Shown piece after piece: positions 15,371 to 22,448 of a stretch of 51,296 nucleotides of DNA. This DNA comes from Desulfobacterales bacterium. GTDB taxonomy: Bacteria > Desulfobacterota > Desulfobacteria > Desulfobacterales > JASJAZ01. The translations under genes and the position numbers were made by a program. Position 1 is the stretch's first letter. Each line of letters starts with the position of its first letter. The notes below the pieces were generated by a model, which was not told the origin of the DNA, searched no databases, and was given only the letters and a program-made list of their open reading frames with translations. The stretch spans positions 1 to 51,296 of the forward strand of contig JASJAZ010000012.1 in the NCBI GenBank assembly GCA_030066785.1, read 5' to 3'.

Positions 15371-16765
15371 ATGTTTGAGAATCTAGATGCCACCTTTCTG
15401 GCACGCGCTCAGTTTGCTTTTACCATATCTTTTCATATTCTGTTTCCCGCATTCACCATCGGCCTGGCCAGTTGGCTGGCGGTTGTCGAATGGCGCTGGC
15501 TGAAAACCGGTAATCAGGTGTATGCCGACGTCTACCGCATGTGGGTTAAAATTTTTGCAGTCACCTTCGGCATGGGGGTGGTTTCAGGTGTGCTCATGCC
15601 GTTTCAGTTCGGCACCAACTGGTCGCGATTTGTGGACGCCGGCGGCAATATCATAGGTCCATTGCTGGCCTTTGAGGTGTTGACCGCCTTTTTCCTGGAA
15701 GCGTCATTTCTGGGGATCATGCTGTTCGGCTGGAATCGCGTCAGCCCCAAAATGCACTTTGCCTCCACCATCATCGTCGCGGTGGGGACCTTGATTTCGG
15801 CCTTCTGGATTTTATCGGTCAACAGCTGGATGCAGACACCGCAAGGGTTTCAAGTGGGCCAGGATGGCCTTCTGTATCCCACCAGCTGGCTGGCGATTGT
15901 CTTTAACCCTTCGTTTCCCTATCGATTTGTGCATATGGTCACCGCGGCCTATTTGACAACGGCCTTTACCGTGGCGGGTATCGGCGCCTATTACCTGTGG
16001 CACCGGCGCCATGTAAAACATGCCCGGGTAATGTTTGGTATGGCCATGATCATGGCCATCTTTGTGGCCCCCCTGCAGATACTGTTCGGCGATATGCACG
16101 GTCTCAACACATTTAAGTATCAACCTACCAAGTTGGCCGCCATTGAAGGCCTCTGGGAGACTCAGCGCGGAGCACCGCTGGTACTATTCGCCTTGCCGGA
16201 TCAGGAAGCCGAGACTAACCGCTTCGCCGTCGAAATTCCCAAGGTATCGAGTCTGATCCTCACCCACAGTCTCGATGGAGAGGTCAAAGGGCTCAAGGAA
16301 TGGCCGGCCGACGAGCGACCACCGGTGGCAATTGTTTTCTGGGCTTTTAAAATAATGGTCGGGATAGGTACGTTAATGGCTGCAACCGGCTTATTTGCCC
16401 TGATACTTCATTTTAAAAAACGTCTGTTTGATACCCGCTGGTTTCAGTTGTGGTGCATGGCGCTGACGCCGGCCGGGTTTATTGCTGTGCTGGCCGGGTG
16501 GTTTGTCACCGAAGTGGGGCGTCAGCCCTGGATCGCCCAGGGATTGATGCGCACATCCGATGCCACCTCCCCGGTGATCGGAACATCCATCGCCATTTCC
16601 CTGACCGCTTTTGTGGTCATCTATATTTTCGTATTCGGTGCGGCCAGCTACTACATCCTAAAACTGATCGGCAAAGGCCCCGAGAGCATACCGGCGGCCT
16701 ATGGTGATCATGGCGTTGAAAAGCCGCCCATCGTTTCGGATCTTGTCGGTGAGAAAGGGGAATAA
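15371..16765 (+). CDS. cydA: Cytochrome bd quinol oxidase subunit I
   Basis: 464-residue membrane subunit carrying haems b558, b595 and d; oxidises quinol and reduces O2 to water. Family landmarks: FHILFPAFTIGLASW with a haem-ligand His near residue 22, GVVSGVLMPFQFGTNW, LEASFLGIMLFGW, GDMHGLNTFKYQPTKLAAIEGLWE and GWFVTEVGRQPW. The Q-loop is short, as in cyanide-insensitive-type oxidases. cydB follows with 1 base between. In an anaerobe this enzyme most likely removes oxygen. Confidence 0.95.
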   Translation: MFENLDATFLARAQFAFTISFHILFPAFTIGLASWLAVVEWRWLKTGNQVYADVYRMWVKIFAVTFGMGVVSGVLMPFQFGTNWSRFVDAGGNIIGPLLAFEVLTAFFLEASFLGIMLFGWNRVSPKMHFASTIIVAVGTLISAFWILSVNSWMQTPQGFQVGQDGLLYPTSWLAIVFNPSFPYRFVHMVTAAYLTTAFTVAGIGAYYLWHRRHVKHARVMFGMAMIMAIFVAPLQILFGDMHGLNTFKYQPTKLAAIEGLWETQRGAPLVLFALPDQEAETNRFAVEIPKVSSLILTHSLDGEVKGLKEWPADERPPVAIVFWAFKIMVGIGTLMAATGLFALILHFKKRLFDTRWFQLWCMALTPAGFIAVLAGWFVTEVGRQPWIAQGLMRTSDATSPVIGTSIAISLTAFVVIYIFVFGAASYYILKLIGKGPESIPAAYGDHGVEKPPIVSDLVGEKGE

Positions 16766-16766
16766 A

Positions 16767-17792
16767 ATGTTTAGTTTAGAAAACCTAGTGGATCTGCCCA
16801 TGATTTGGTTTGTTGTCATTGCCACCGCCATCTTTTTATATATTCTGCTGGACGGTTTTGACCTCGGCGTGGGGATTCTTTTTCCGTTCGCACCCACCGA
16901 CCAGTGCCGGGACCGCATGATGAATTCCATTGCCCCCTTTTGGGACGGCAACGAAACCTGGCTGATTTTGGGCGGCGGCGGCCTGTTGGCAGCGTTCCCG
17001 TTAGCCTTTGTCATTATCATGCCGGCGCTGTATATCCCGATAATTGTCATGTTTCTAGGACTCATTTTTCGTGGGGTCGCCTTTGAGTTTCGCTTTAAAG
17101 CCACTGGTAAAGCTCGTCGCATCTGGGATGCGTCGTTTCATTTCGGCTCATTTGTCGCGGCCTTTATGCAGGGGGTGGTTATCGGTGCCGTCGTGCAGGG
17201 AATCGAAGTCGAAGGGCGCAGCTATGCCGGCGGGGCTTTTGACTGGTTGAACGCTTACAGTATCATGACCGGATTTGGGGTTGTGTTTGGTTACGTTTTG
17301 CTGGGCGCAACTTGGCTGGTGGTGAAAACCGATGGTGAAACCCAGGCCTGGGCCCGTAAGAGTGCCACCTATGCCATCGGTTTTGTGGCGGCCTTTCTGG
17401 CGATCGTCAGCATCAGCATGCCGATCATGAATGCCGACATTCGAACGCTGTGGTTCAGCATGCCCAACTTTTTATTTTTGGTGCCGCTGCCAACGGCTAG
17501 CTTGATCATGCTCATTATTATTTGGCGTGATCTGCACGCGGAACGGGAAATTCGACCGTTTTTACTGAGCTTCGGCGTATTTCTGACCGGTTATATTGGC
17601 ATCGGCATCAGCATGTGGCCCTACGTCGTGCCCTTTCAGATTACCTACCGTCAGGCTGCCGCAGCACCGGAGGCACAGTCACTGATGCTGGTCGGTACGA
17701 TCATCTTGCTGCCCGTTATTCTTGGTTACACCGGGTATTGCTACTATACCTTCAGGGGCAAAGCCTCGCATGAACATGAAAGCGCCTACTGA
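16767..17792 (+). CDS. cydB: Cytochrome bd quinol oxidase subunit II
   Basis: 341-residue membrane partner of CydA. The start FYILLDGFDLGVGILFPF-type region (ILLDGFDLGVGIL), WDGNETWLILGGGGLLAAFPLAF and IFRGVAFEFRFKA are characteristic of CydB. The ATG at 16767 is used because it follows GAAAGGGG and leaves one base after the cydA stop; a longer frame from 16701 would overlap cydA. The 3' end overlaps the small cydX-like gene by 23 bases. Confidence 0.95.
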   Translation: MFSLENLVDLPMIWFVVIATAIFLYILLDGFDLGVGILFPFAPTDQCRDRMMNSIAPFWDGNETWLILGGGGLLAAFPLAFVIIMPALYIPIIVMFLGLIFRGVAFEFRFKATGKARRIWDASFHFGSFVAAFMQGVVIGAVVQGIEVEGRSYAGGAFDWLNAYSIMTGFGVVFGYVLLGATWLVVKTDGETQAWARKSATYAIGFVAAFLAIVSISMPIMNADIRTLWFSMPNFLFLVPLPTASLIMLIIIWRDLHAEREIRPFLLSFGVFLTGYIGIGISMWPYVVPFQITYRQAAAAPEAQSLMLVGTIILLPVILGYTGYCYYTFRGKASHEHESAY

Positions 17793-17895
17793 CAAAAAAC
17801 GGCAGTGGTTGTGGTTTGTGGCGCTCTGGTGCGGTGGTTTGACAGCGGCGTTAATACTGGGTTATCTGGTGCGCCTGCTTATCACCAGCACCTAA
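17770..17895 (+). CDS. CydX-like small subunit (DUF2474 type)
   Basis: 41 residues: MNMKAPTDKKRQW, then one membrane helix (LWFVALWCGGLTAALILGYLV) and RLLITST. This W-rich single-span plan with an R-L-L end matches the DUF2474 small proteins at the ends of cyanide-insensitive cydAB operons, analogous to CydX, which stabilises the haems. It overlaps the 3' end of cydB, so it is translationally coupled; an alternative ATG lies at 17776. Confidence 0.75.
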   Translation: MNMKAPTDKKRQWLWFVALWCGGLTAALILGYLVRLLITST

Positions 17896-17930
17896 TCGCC
17901 GGGCCATAAATGCGGCCAGCGTCCGGCGAT
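17895..17930 (+). terminator. Hairpin after the cyd operon
   Basis: ATCGCCGG (17895-17902) pairs with CCGGCGAT (17923-17930); an inner GCC/GGC pair shortens the loop. It starts at the stop codon of the cydX-like gene. No T-run follows, so it is only a candidate terminator. Confidence 0.4.
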
Positions 17931-18438
17931 CAATCCCTAATTCGCAGTTTCCTTAATCCTTTCTGGAATACTAATTGTTTCATGAAAATCTCATTTTGCT
18001 TGTTCCGAAGCGGTATCCGGATGACACCACCGCTTCTACGCTCAGGACCAATCCACGTGTTGCCATTCGGTTGATTATCGGCACGGGACTTCGGCCGAAC
18101 CTCAATTAACAGAGATTTTTCGTCAAGGCCCTCAAATTGTAAAAATCCCTGCGACGTTCAGTAATTTGTAAAAAGCATCTGCCCTAAACGCCATTTGTTT
18201 ATCCTAAATTTAGTGCACAGGCATCACCTGGTCATTTACAAAGATCGATACATCAATCAGGCCCATTTATTATTGGGATTGATTGTCAGCGTAGCAGTTT
18301 TCTGGTCGGTGCACATATTCGCGTCCGTTTCAAATAAAAAACACCCCATATGAAATAGTGCCAACATTGATCCATTTAGATTAAAAAGGATTCCCACAGG
18401 TTAACCTGTTGGCAGCGAAACCTGGGAAGGAGGATAGC
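17931..18438. other. Gap upstream of AOR
   Basis: About 500 bases with one recognisable object, promoter module copy 6 at 18182-18240. A 46-codon frame starting inside GTGCAC at 18213 encodes a possible single membrane helix (HLLLGLIVSVAVFWSVHIFA) but has no ribosome-binding site and would begin upstream of the proposed transcription start. Confidence 0.5.
18182..18240 (+). promoter_or_regulatory. Conserved promoter/operator module, copy 6 (AOR)
   Basis: TAAACGCCATTTGTTTA (18185-18201), 11 bases TCCTAAATTTA, GTGCAC (18213-18218), 16 bases, TTTACA (18235-18240). The operator core is identical to copy 7 at 21803, and the TTTACA -10-like box is the same. It faces AOR, whose ATG is about 200 bases downstream. 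Confidence 0.72.
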
Positions 18439-20205
18439 ATGTACGGTTTTTACGGCCGCATCCTAACCATTGATTTGAACCACAAGAAATTCGACGAAGA
18501 ATTGCTGTCGGATGAGATTATCGCCAGTTATCTCGGTGGCAAAGGTTTGGCCACCCGTCTACTGCTGGACCGAAATCCAACCGGCGTGGATCCCCTGGCG
18601 CCGGAAAATCATTTGATTATCAACACCGGGCCGTTTTGCCAGAGCAGGCTCTGGGGGGGCAGCCGCTATGGTGTTTTCACCAAGTCTCCTTTGACGGGTT
18701 TTTATGCGGAGGCCTACTCCGGCGGCAAGGTGCCGGAGGCCGTTGACGCGGCTGGCTACGATGCCGTTATCCTGGCCGGTAAGGCAGCCCAGCCCACCAT
18801 TTTATCCATCCATTCGGATGGGGTCCAATTTCATGAGGCCGGCGATCTATGGGGCACCGACACCTATACGGCCGAGAAAGAGGCTCTGGAACGTTTTGCA
18901 CCAAACAAGGAAGGCTTTCGCAAACCCGGGGCGGTGGTCATCGGTCCCGCCGGTGAAAAATTGGTCAGATGCGCCCTGATCAACAATGACAAATGGCGCT
19001 GTGCGGGTCGCGCCGGCGTCGGGGCGGTTATGGGCGCCAAACATCTTAAGGGCATCGTATTCCAGGGCGATTGCAAGCGCGAGCTCGCCGATCCCAACGG
19101 GGTCGCCGCCTACGCCAAAACCTTTATGAAAACCCACACCAAGAGTCCCGGCGTGGAGGCTTTCAGAACCATGGGCACCACCATGGTGGTGGGGTTGACG
19201 AATACGGTGGGTGCCTTTCCAGCTAAATACTGGCACCAGGGCACCTGTGACCATTGGGAAAAAATAAGCGGTGAAACCTATCATCAAGAACATGAGATCA
19301 AGCCCAATGCCTGCGCCAAATGCTTCGTTGCCTGCGGGCGCAAGGCCAAGCTCAGCAAAGGACGCCATAAGGATCTGGTGCTTGAAGGTCCCGAGTATGA
19401 GACCATCATGGTTTTTGGTGGTTTGTGCATGGTCGATGATATGGCCGAAATTGTCTATCTCAATGACATCTGCGACCGCCTGGGTATGGACACCATCACG
19501 GCCGGTAACCTTTGCGGCTTTACCATCGAGGCCAAAGTCCAGGGCCGGATCGATTATGATATCGATTACGGTGAGGTGGACAAGATTGCCGATCTGCTGG
19601 AGAAAATTGCCGCACGCGAGGGCATCGGTAACATCCTGGCCGACGGTATTATACCGGCAGCCCGGCAATGGGGCGCGGAGGATCTGGCCATTCACGTCAA
19701 AGGCATGGAACCATCCGGTTACGATCCGCGGGTGCTCAAGGGCATGGGGTTGTCTTTTGGCACCTCGCCCAGAGGCGCTTGTCACCTGCGCACAACCTTT
19801 TACAAGCCCGAACTCGAAGGCAAAAGTCCCCCCGACCAGATTGAAGGCAAGGCGGAAATTTTCACTGATTACGAGGATCGCATGAACATCTTTGATACCT
19901 TGATCCTGTGCCGTTTCTATAGAGACCTGTACCAGTGGGAGGACTTGCAAGAATCCATAAAACTGGCCACCGGCCTGTCCCTGTCAACAGAGGAACTGCG
20001 TGCTATGGCGGCCGACATTGCTACCATGACCAAACAATTTAATATCAACGAGGGCTGGCAGTCCAAAGACGACCTTTTGCCCCAAAGATGGCACGACGAA
20101 CCGTTGCCATCGGGTTCAATTACTGAGGAACAAATGAACCAGATGCTCAGCGATTACTACCGGCTGCGCGGATGGAACAGCGAGGGAGTGCCAGAGGGCA
20201 AGTAA
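18439..20205 (+). CDS. aor: Aldehyde:ferredoxin oxidoreductase family protein (tungsten enzyme)
   Basis: 588 residues, cytosolic. The family catalyses reversible oxidation of an aldehyde to a carboxylic acid with ferredoxin, using tungsten-bis-pterin and one [4Fe-4S]. Seen: the N-terminal domain LGGKGLATRLLLDR and SRYGVFTKSPLTGFYAEAYSGG, the cluster motif CAKCFVACGRKAK (near 290) and a further Cys in ILCRFYRDLY. Length is close to the usual 600-630. The ATG at 18439 follows GGAAGGAGG; an upstream in-frame start at 18409 lacks such a site. Its promoter module is of the same type as that of the ferredoxin at 14822, which may be its redox partner. Confidence 0.9.
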   Translation: MYGFYGRILTIDLNHKKFDEELLSDEIIASYLGGKGLATRLLLDRNPTGVDPLAPENHLIINTGPFCQSRLWGGSRYGVFTKSPLTGFYAEAYSGGKVPEAVDAAGYDAVILAGKAAQPTILSIHSDGVQFHEAGDLWGTDTYTAEKEALERFAPNKEGFRKPGAVVIGPAGEKLVRCALINNDKWRCAGRAGVGAVMGAKHLKGIVFQGDCKRELADPNGVAAYAKTFMKTHTKSPGVEAFRTMGTTMVVGLTNTVGAFPAKYWHQGTCDHWEKISGETYHQEHEIKPNACAKCFVACGRKAKLSKGRHKDLVLEGPEYETIMVFGGLCMVDDMAEIVYLNDICDRLGMDTITAGNLCGFTIEAKVQGRIDYDIDYGEVDKIADLLEKIAAREGIGNILADGIIPAARQWGAEDLAIHVKGMEPSGYDPRVLKGMGLSFGTSPRGACHLRTTFYKPELEGKSPPDQIEGKAEIFTDYEDRMNIFDTLILCRFYRDLYQWEDLQESIKLATGLSLSTEELRAMAADIATMTKQFNINEGWQSKDDLLPQRWHDEPLPSGSITEEQMNQMLSDYYRLRGWNSEGVPEGK

Positions 20206-20213
20206 ATATCTGG

Positions 20214-20340
20214 GTTCCCCGTTCAAGGTTCCCGGTTCTAGGTTGACCGGATCGGACCCATTTTAACCTTGAACCCAAAACCCTGAACCTTTGAACCTTG
20301 GAACCCAGAACCTAGAACCTTGGAACCTGAAGCCAATAAC
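20214..20340. repeat. GGTTC/GAACC word repeat, copy 1
   Basis: A left half of GGTTC words, a core TTGACCGGATCGGACCCATT, and a right half of GAACC words (about 7-base period) that can fold back on the left half. Related elements lie at 22250, 33636, 35085, 35463 and 48955. Non-coding. Confidence 0.8.
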
Positions 20341-20356
20341 CATGAGAAGTTAAACT

Positions 20357-21769
20357 ATGTCGTCAACATCCATCGATGCTGAATTCAGTCGCGCTCAGGA
20401 CAACATGCGCAAAAAAGCGGTCGCCATGGGACAGGCACCGGTTTGGAAACTGCTGTTTCGGTTTTCAGGACCGGCCATATTGTCAATGGTGGCGGCGGCC
20501 AGCTATACGGTGGTTGACGCCATATTTGTCGGTCGTTTAGGGCCCGAAGCTCTGGGAGCCTTGCCGGTCGTCTTTCCACCGATATTGATTTTTATGGCGG
20601 TCAGTACGGGAACGGGTGTCGGGGCCGCGTCGTTCATATCGCGTTCCCTGGGTGCCGGTGATCAAGCCAGCGCCAATCGATGTGCCTGCGTAGCTGTTAC
20701 CCTGGCGTTGCTCGTCGGTGTGCTGGTCGGCATTATCTATTTGTCCAATTTAGAAGCTATCCTGCAGCTTTTTGGGGCTACCGGTGCGGTTTTGGCGCCG
20801 GCCAAACGCTACATGACCATTCTGGCCCAATTTGCCTTCCTGCATTCGGCCATTATCGTTATCGGAAATCTTATCCGGGCCGAGGGTAGCCCGTTGGTTT
20901 CAGGCATGGCCGTGGTTGTTTGCGCCGTCACCAATATCATCCTGGACCCCATTCTGATTTTTGGCTGCGGGCCGATCCCCCGCTTGGAGGTGGCTGGTGC
21001 CGCGCTAGCCACTGTCATAGGTCACGGCATGGGAATTGGTGTGCTTCTTTACCACGTTTTATCGGGTCGCAGCGCCTATGGTTTCAGGTGGCGTCTTTTT
21101 ATCCCGAACCGGGCCATTATAGCGGAAATATACCGGGTGGGGTCGGCCACCATTTTCCGGATGGGTGCCCTGGCAGGCGTGATGACCTTGGCCAACACCG
21201 TTGCGGCGGCTTTTGGCGTGATAACATTGGCCGTTTTGGGAGTTGTTTTCCGCTTAGCACGGTTTGCATTTATGCCGACCATGGGATTGGGCCAGGGAAT
21301 GCTGCCGCTGGTCGGATTCAATTTCGGCGCGCAACAGAAGGAGCGGGTGAGCGAGGTTGTTGTGAAGGCGGGCTTGCTCGGTTTCGGATGGGGACTGTTT
21401 TGCTGGTTGATATTGATGCTGTTCCCAAGTCAGGTTATGTCCACCTTCAATTCAGACCCGCGTTTCATCGTCGAGGGCGTACGTGCTCTGCGCATTTTCG
21501 TTCTGTTATTTTTTGCCGTACAGCTGCAGATCATCGTCAGTTTTTTCTTTCAGGGAATCGGCAGGGGAATTCCATCTTTCATTCTGTCTTCGGCGCGACA
21601 GGTGATCTTTTTGATCCCGGGCCTTTTGATACTGCCGCAGGTATATGGTGTGGTCGGTCTCTGGATGGCGTTTCCGGTTGCCGATATTCTCTCCATTTTA
21701 CTGACATTGGGTTGGTTGGCGATTGAATTTCGGAACCAGGGGATGCCGTTTCAATTACGATACGCCTGA
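20357..21769 (+). CDS. MATE family multidrug/metabolite exporter
   Basis: 470-residue inner-membrane antiporter (Na+ or H+ driven). Twelve hydrophobic segments in two six-helix halves; first-half motif PAILSMVAAASYTVVDAIFVGRLGPEALGA and second-half GLGQGMLPLVGFNFGAQQKERV are typical MATE repeats. The N-terminus has a 25-residue hydrophilic lead. It follows AOR after a repeat element and could be cotranscribed with it. The exported compound is unknown. Confidence 0.92.
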   Translation: MSSTSIDAEFSRAQDNMRKKAVAMGQAPVWKLLFRFSGPAILSMVAAASYTVVDAIFVGRLGPEALGALPVVFPPILIFMAVSTGTGVGAASFISRSLGAGDQASANRCACVAVTLALLVGVLVGIIYLSNLEAILQLFGATGAVLAPAKRYMTILAQFAFLHSAIIVIGNLIRAEGSPLVSGMAVVVCAVTNIILDPILIFGCGPIPRLEVAGAALATVIGHGMGIGVLLYHVLSGRSAYGFRWRLFIPNRAIIAEIYRVGSATIFRMGALAGVMTLANTVAAAFGVITLAVLGVVFRLARFAFMPTMGLGQGMLPLVGFNFGAQQKERVSEVVVKAGLLGFGWGLFCWLILMLFPSQVMSTFNSDPRFIVEGVRALRIFVLLFFAVQLQIIVSFFFQGIGRGIPSFILSSARQVIFLIPGLLILPQVYGVVGLWMAFPVADILSILLTLGWLAIEFRNQGMPFQLRYA

Positions 21770-21802
21770 AATGGATGCACGACATTATGTGAAAAATATT
21801 TG

Positions 21803-21861
21803 CCCTAAACGCCATTTGTTTATCCTAAATTTAGTGCACAAGCATCAAATTGTCGTTTACA
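21803..21861 (+). promoter_or_regulatory. Conserved promoter/operator module, copy 7
   Basis: TAAACGCCATTTGTTTA (21806-21822), 11 bases TCCTAAATTTA, GTGCAC (21834-21839), 16 bases, TTTACA (21856-21861), facing small protein 3 at 21962. With the TGCCC before it, the core repeats copy 6 without a mismatch. Confidence 0.72.
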
Positions 21862-21961
21862 CACATCGGTAATAACATCGGATCAGTCTAAAACTGTAAT
21901 CGGGAATTATTTTCTAGAAAATTATCGAATCAATTCAGCCAAAGGCATCTCAGACGAAATA

Positions 21962-22213
21962 ATGGCAGTCATTCATCCAAGTCTGTTCTCAGTCATAAAA
22001 CGCTTTCCGGATCATAGAGATGCTATGCGAGCGATGTACATGGCAAATGAATCGTTTCAATCGCTATGTCATAATTACCAGAAATGTGAAGAAGCATTGG
22101 AGCACTGGACCCAATCTAAACATGCCGATGCCCCTGAACGACAACGGGAATATGCCGAACTGTTGAAAGATTTGGAATTTGAAATCGTTCAAAGCTTGGG
22201 AGAGGGGTTTTGA
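21962..22213 (+). CDS. Small helical protein, paralogue 3, heading the TPP-enzyme cluster
   Basis: 83 residues: MAVIHPSLFSVIKRFPDHRDAMRAMY, then SFQSLCHNYQKCEEALEHW, then PERQREYAELLKDLEFEIVQSLGEG. It aligns end to end with the protein at 7211 and with most of that at 6346. Helix-rich, soluble, two conserved cysteines and a conserved Trp. Upstream is promoter module copy 7. A repeat element and about 235 bases separate it from the TPP enzyme, so cotranscription is possible but not certain. Function unknown. Confidence 0.68.
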   Translation: MAVIHPSLFSVIKRFPDHRDAMRAMYMANESFQSLCHNYQKCEEALEHWTQSKHADAPERQREYAELLKDLEFEIVQSLGEGF

Positions 22214-22249
22214 AACGATATAGCTATCGTTTCTGTAATAGAGATTTAA

Positions 22250-22352
22250 GGTGTCGGGTTTCAGGGTTCTAAGGTTCTAAGTTCTGGGTTCCAAGGTTAA
22301 AAGATTGAAATCCAGTTAAACCCTGAACCGGGAACTTGTAACGGGGAACCTA
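22250..22352. repeat. GGTTC/GAACC word repeat, copy 2
   Basis: GGTTCTAAGGTTCTAAG-type words, a central TTAAAAGATTGAAATCCAGTT-like spacer and GAACC words on the other side; foldback potential as in the copy at 20214. Confidence 0.7.
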
Positions 22353-22448
22353 CAATAGTTACCAAACACGATGAACCATTCAGGATAAAAACAGACCGAT
22401 TTAATGGCCACAGACCTTTACCATAATATATTAGCGAGGAGATAGCCA

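Noticed and set aside
18213-18353. A 46-codon frame (GTG start) with one possible membrane helix upstream of AOR
   Set aside because: It begins inside GTGCAC of promoter module copy 6, before the proposed transcription start, and has no ribosome-binding site.
20214-20340. The GGTTC/GAACC element as a simple intrinsic terminator
   Set aside because: It is over 100 bases long, has no T-run after the foldback, and copies lie inside operons such as nqr and mla.
1324-21861. The repeated module as a sigma-54 promoter, LuxR box or FNR/CRP site
   Set aside because: GTGCAC lacks the TGGCAC-N5-TTGCW layout, the inverted repeat does not match the LuxR-type 20-base palindrome, and TTGAT-N4-ATCAA or TGTGA-N6-TCACA are absent.
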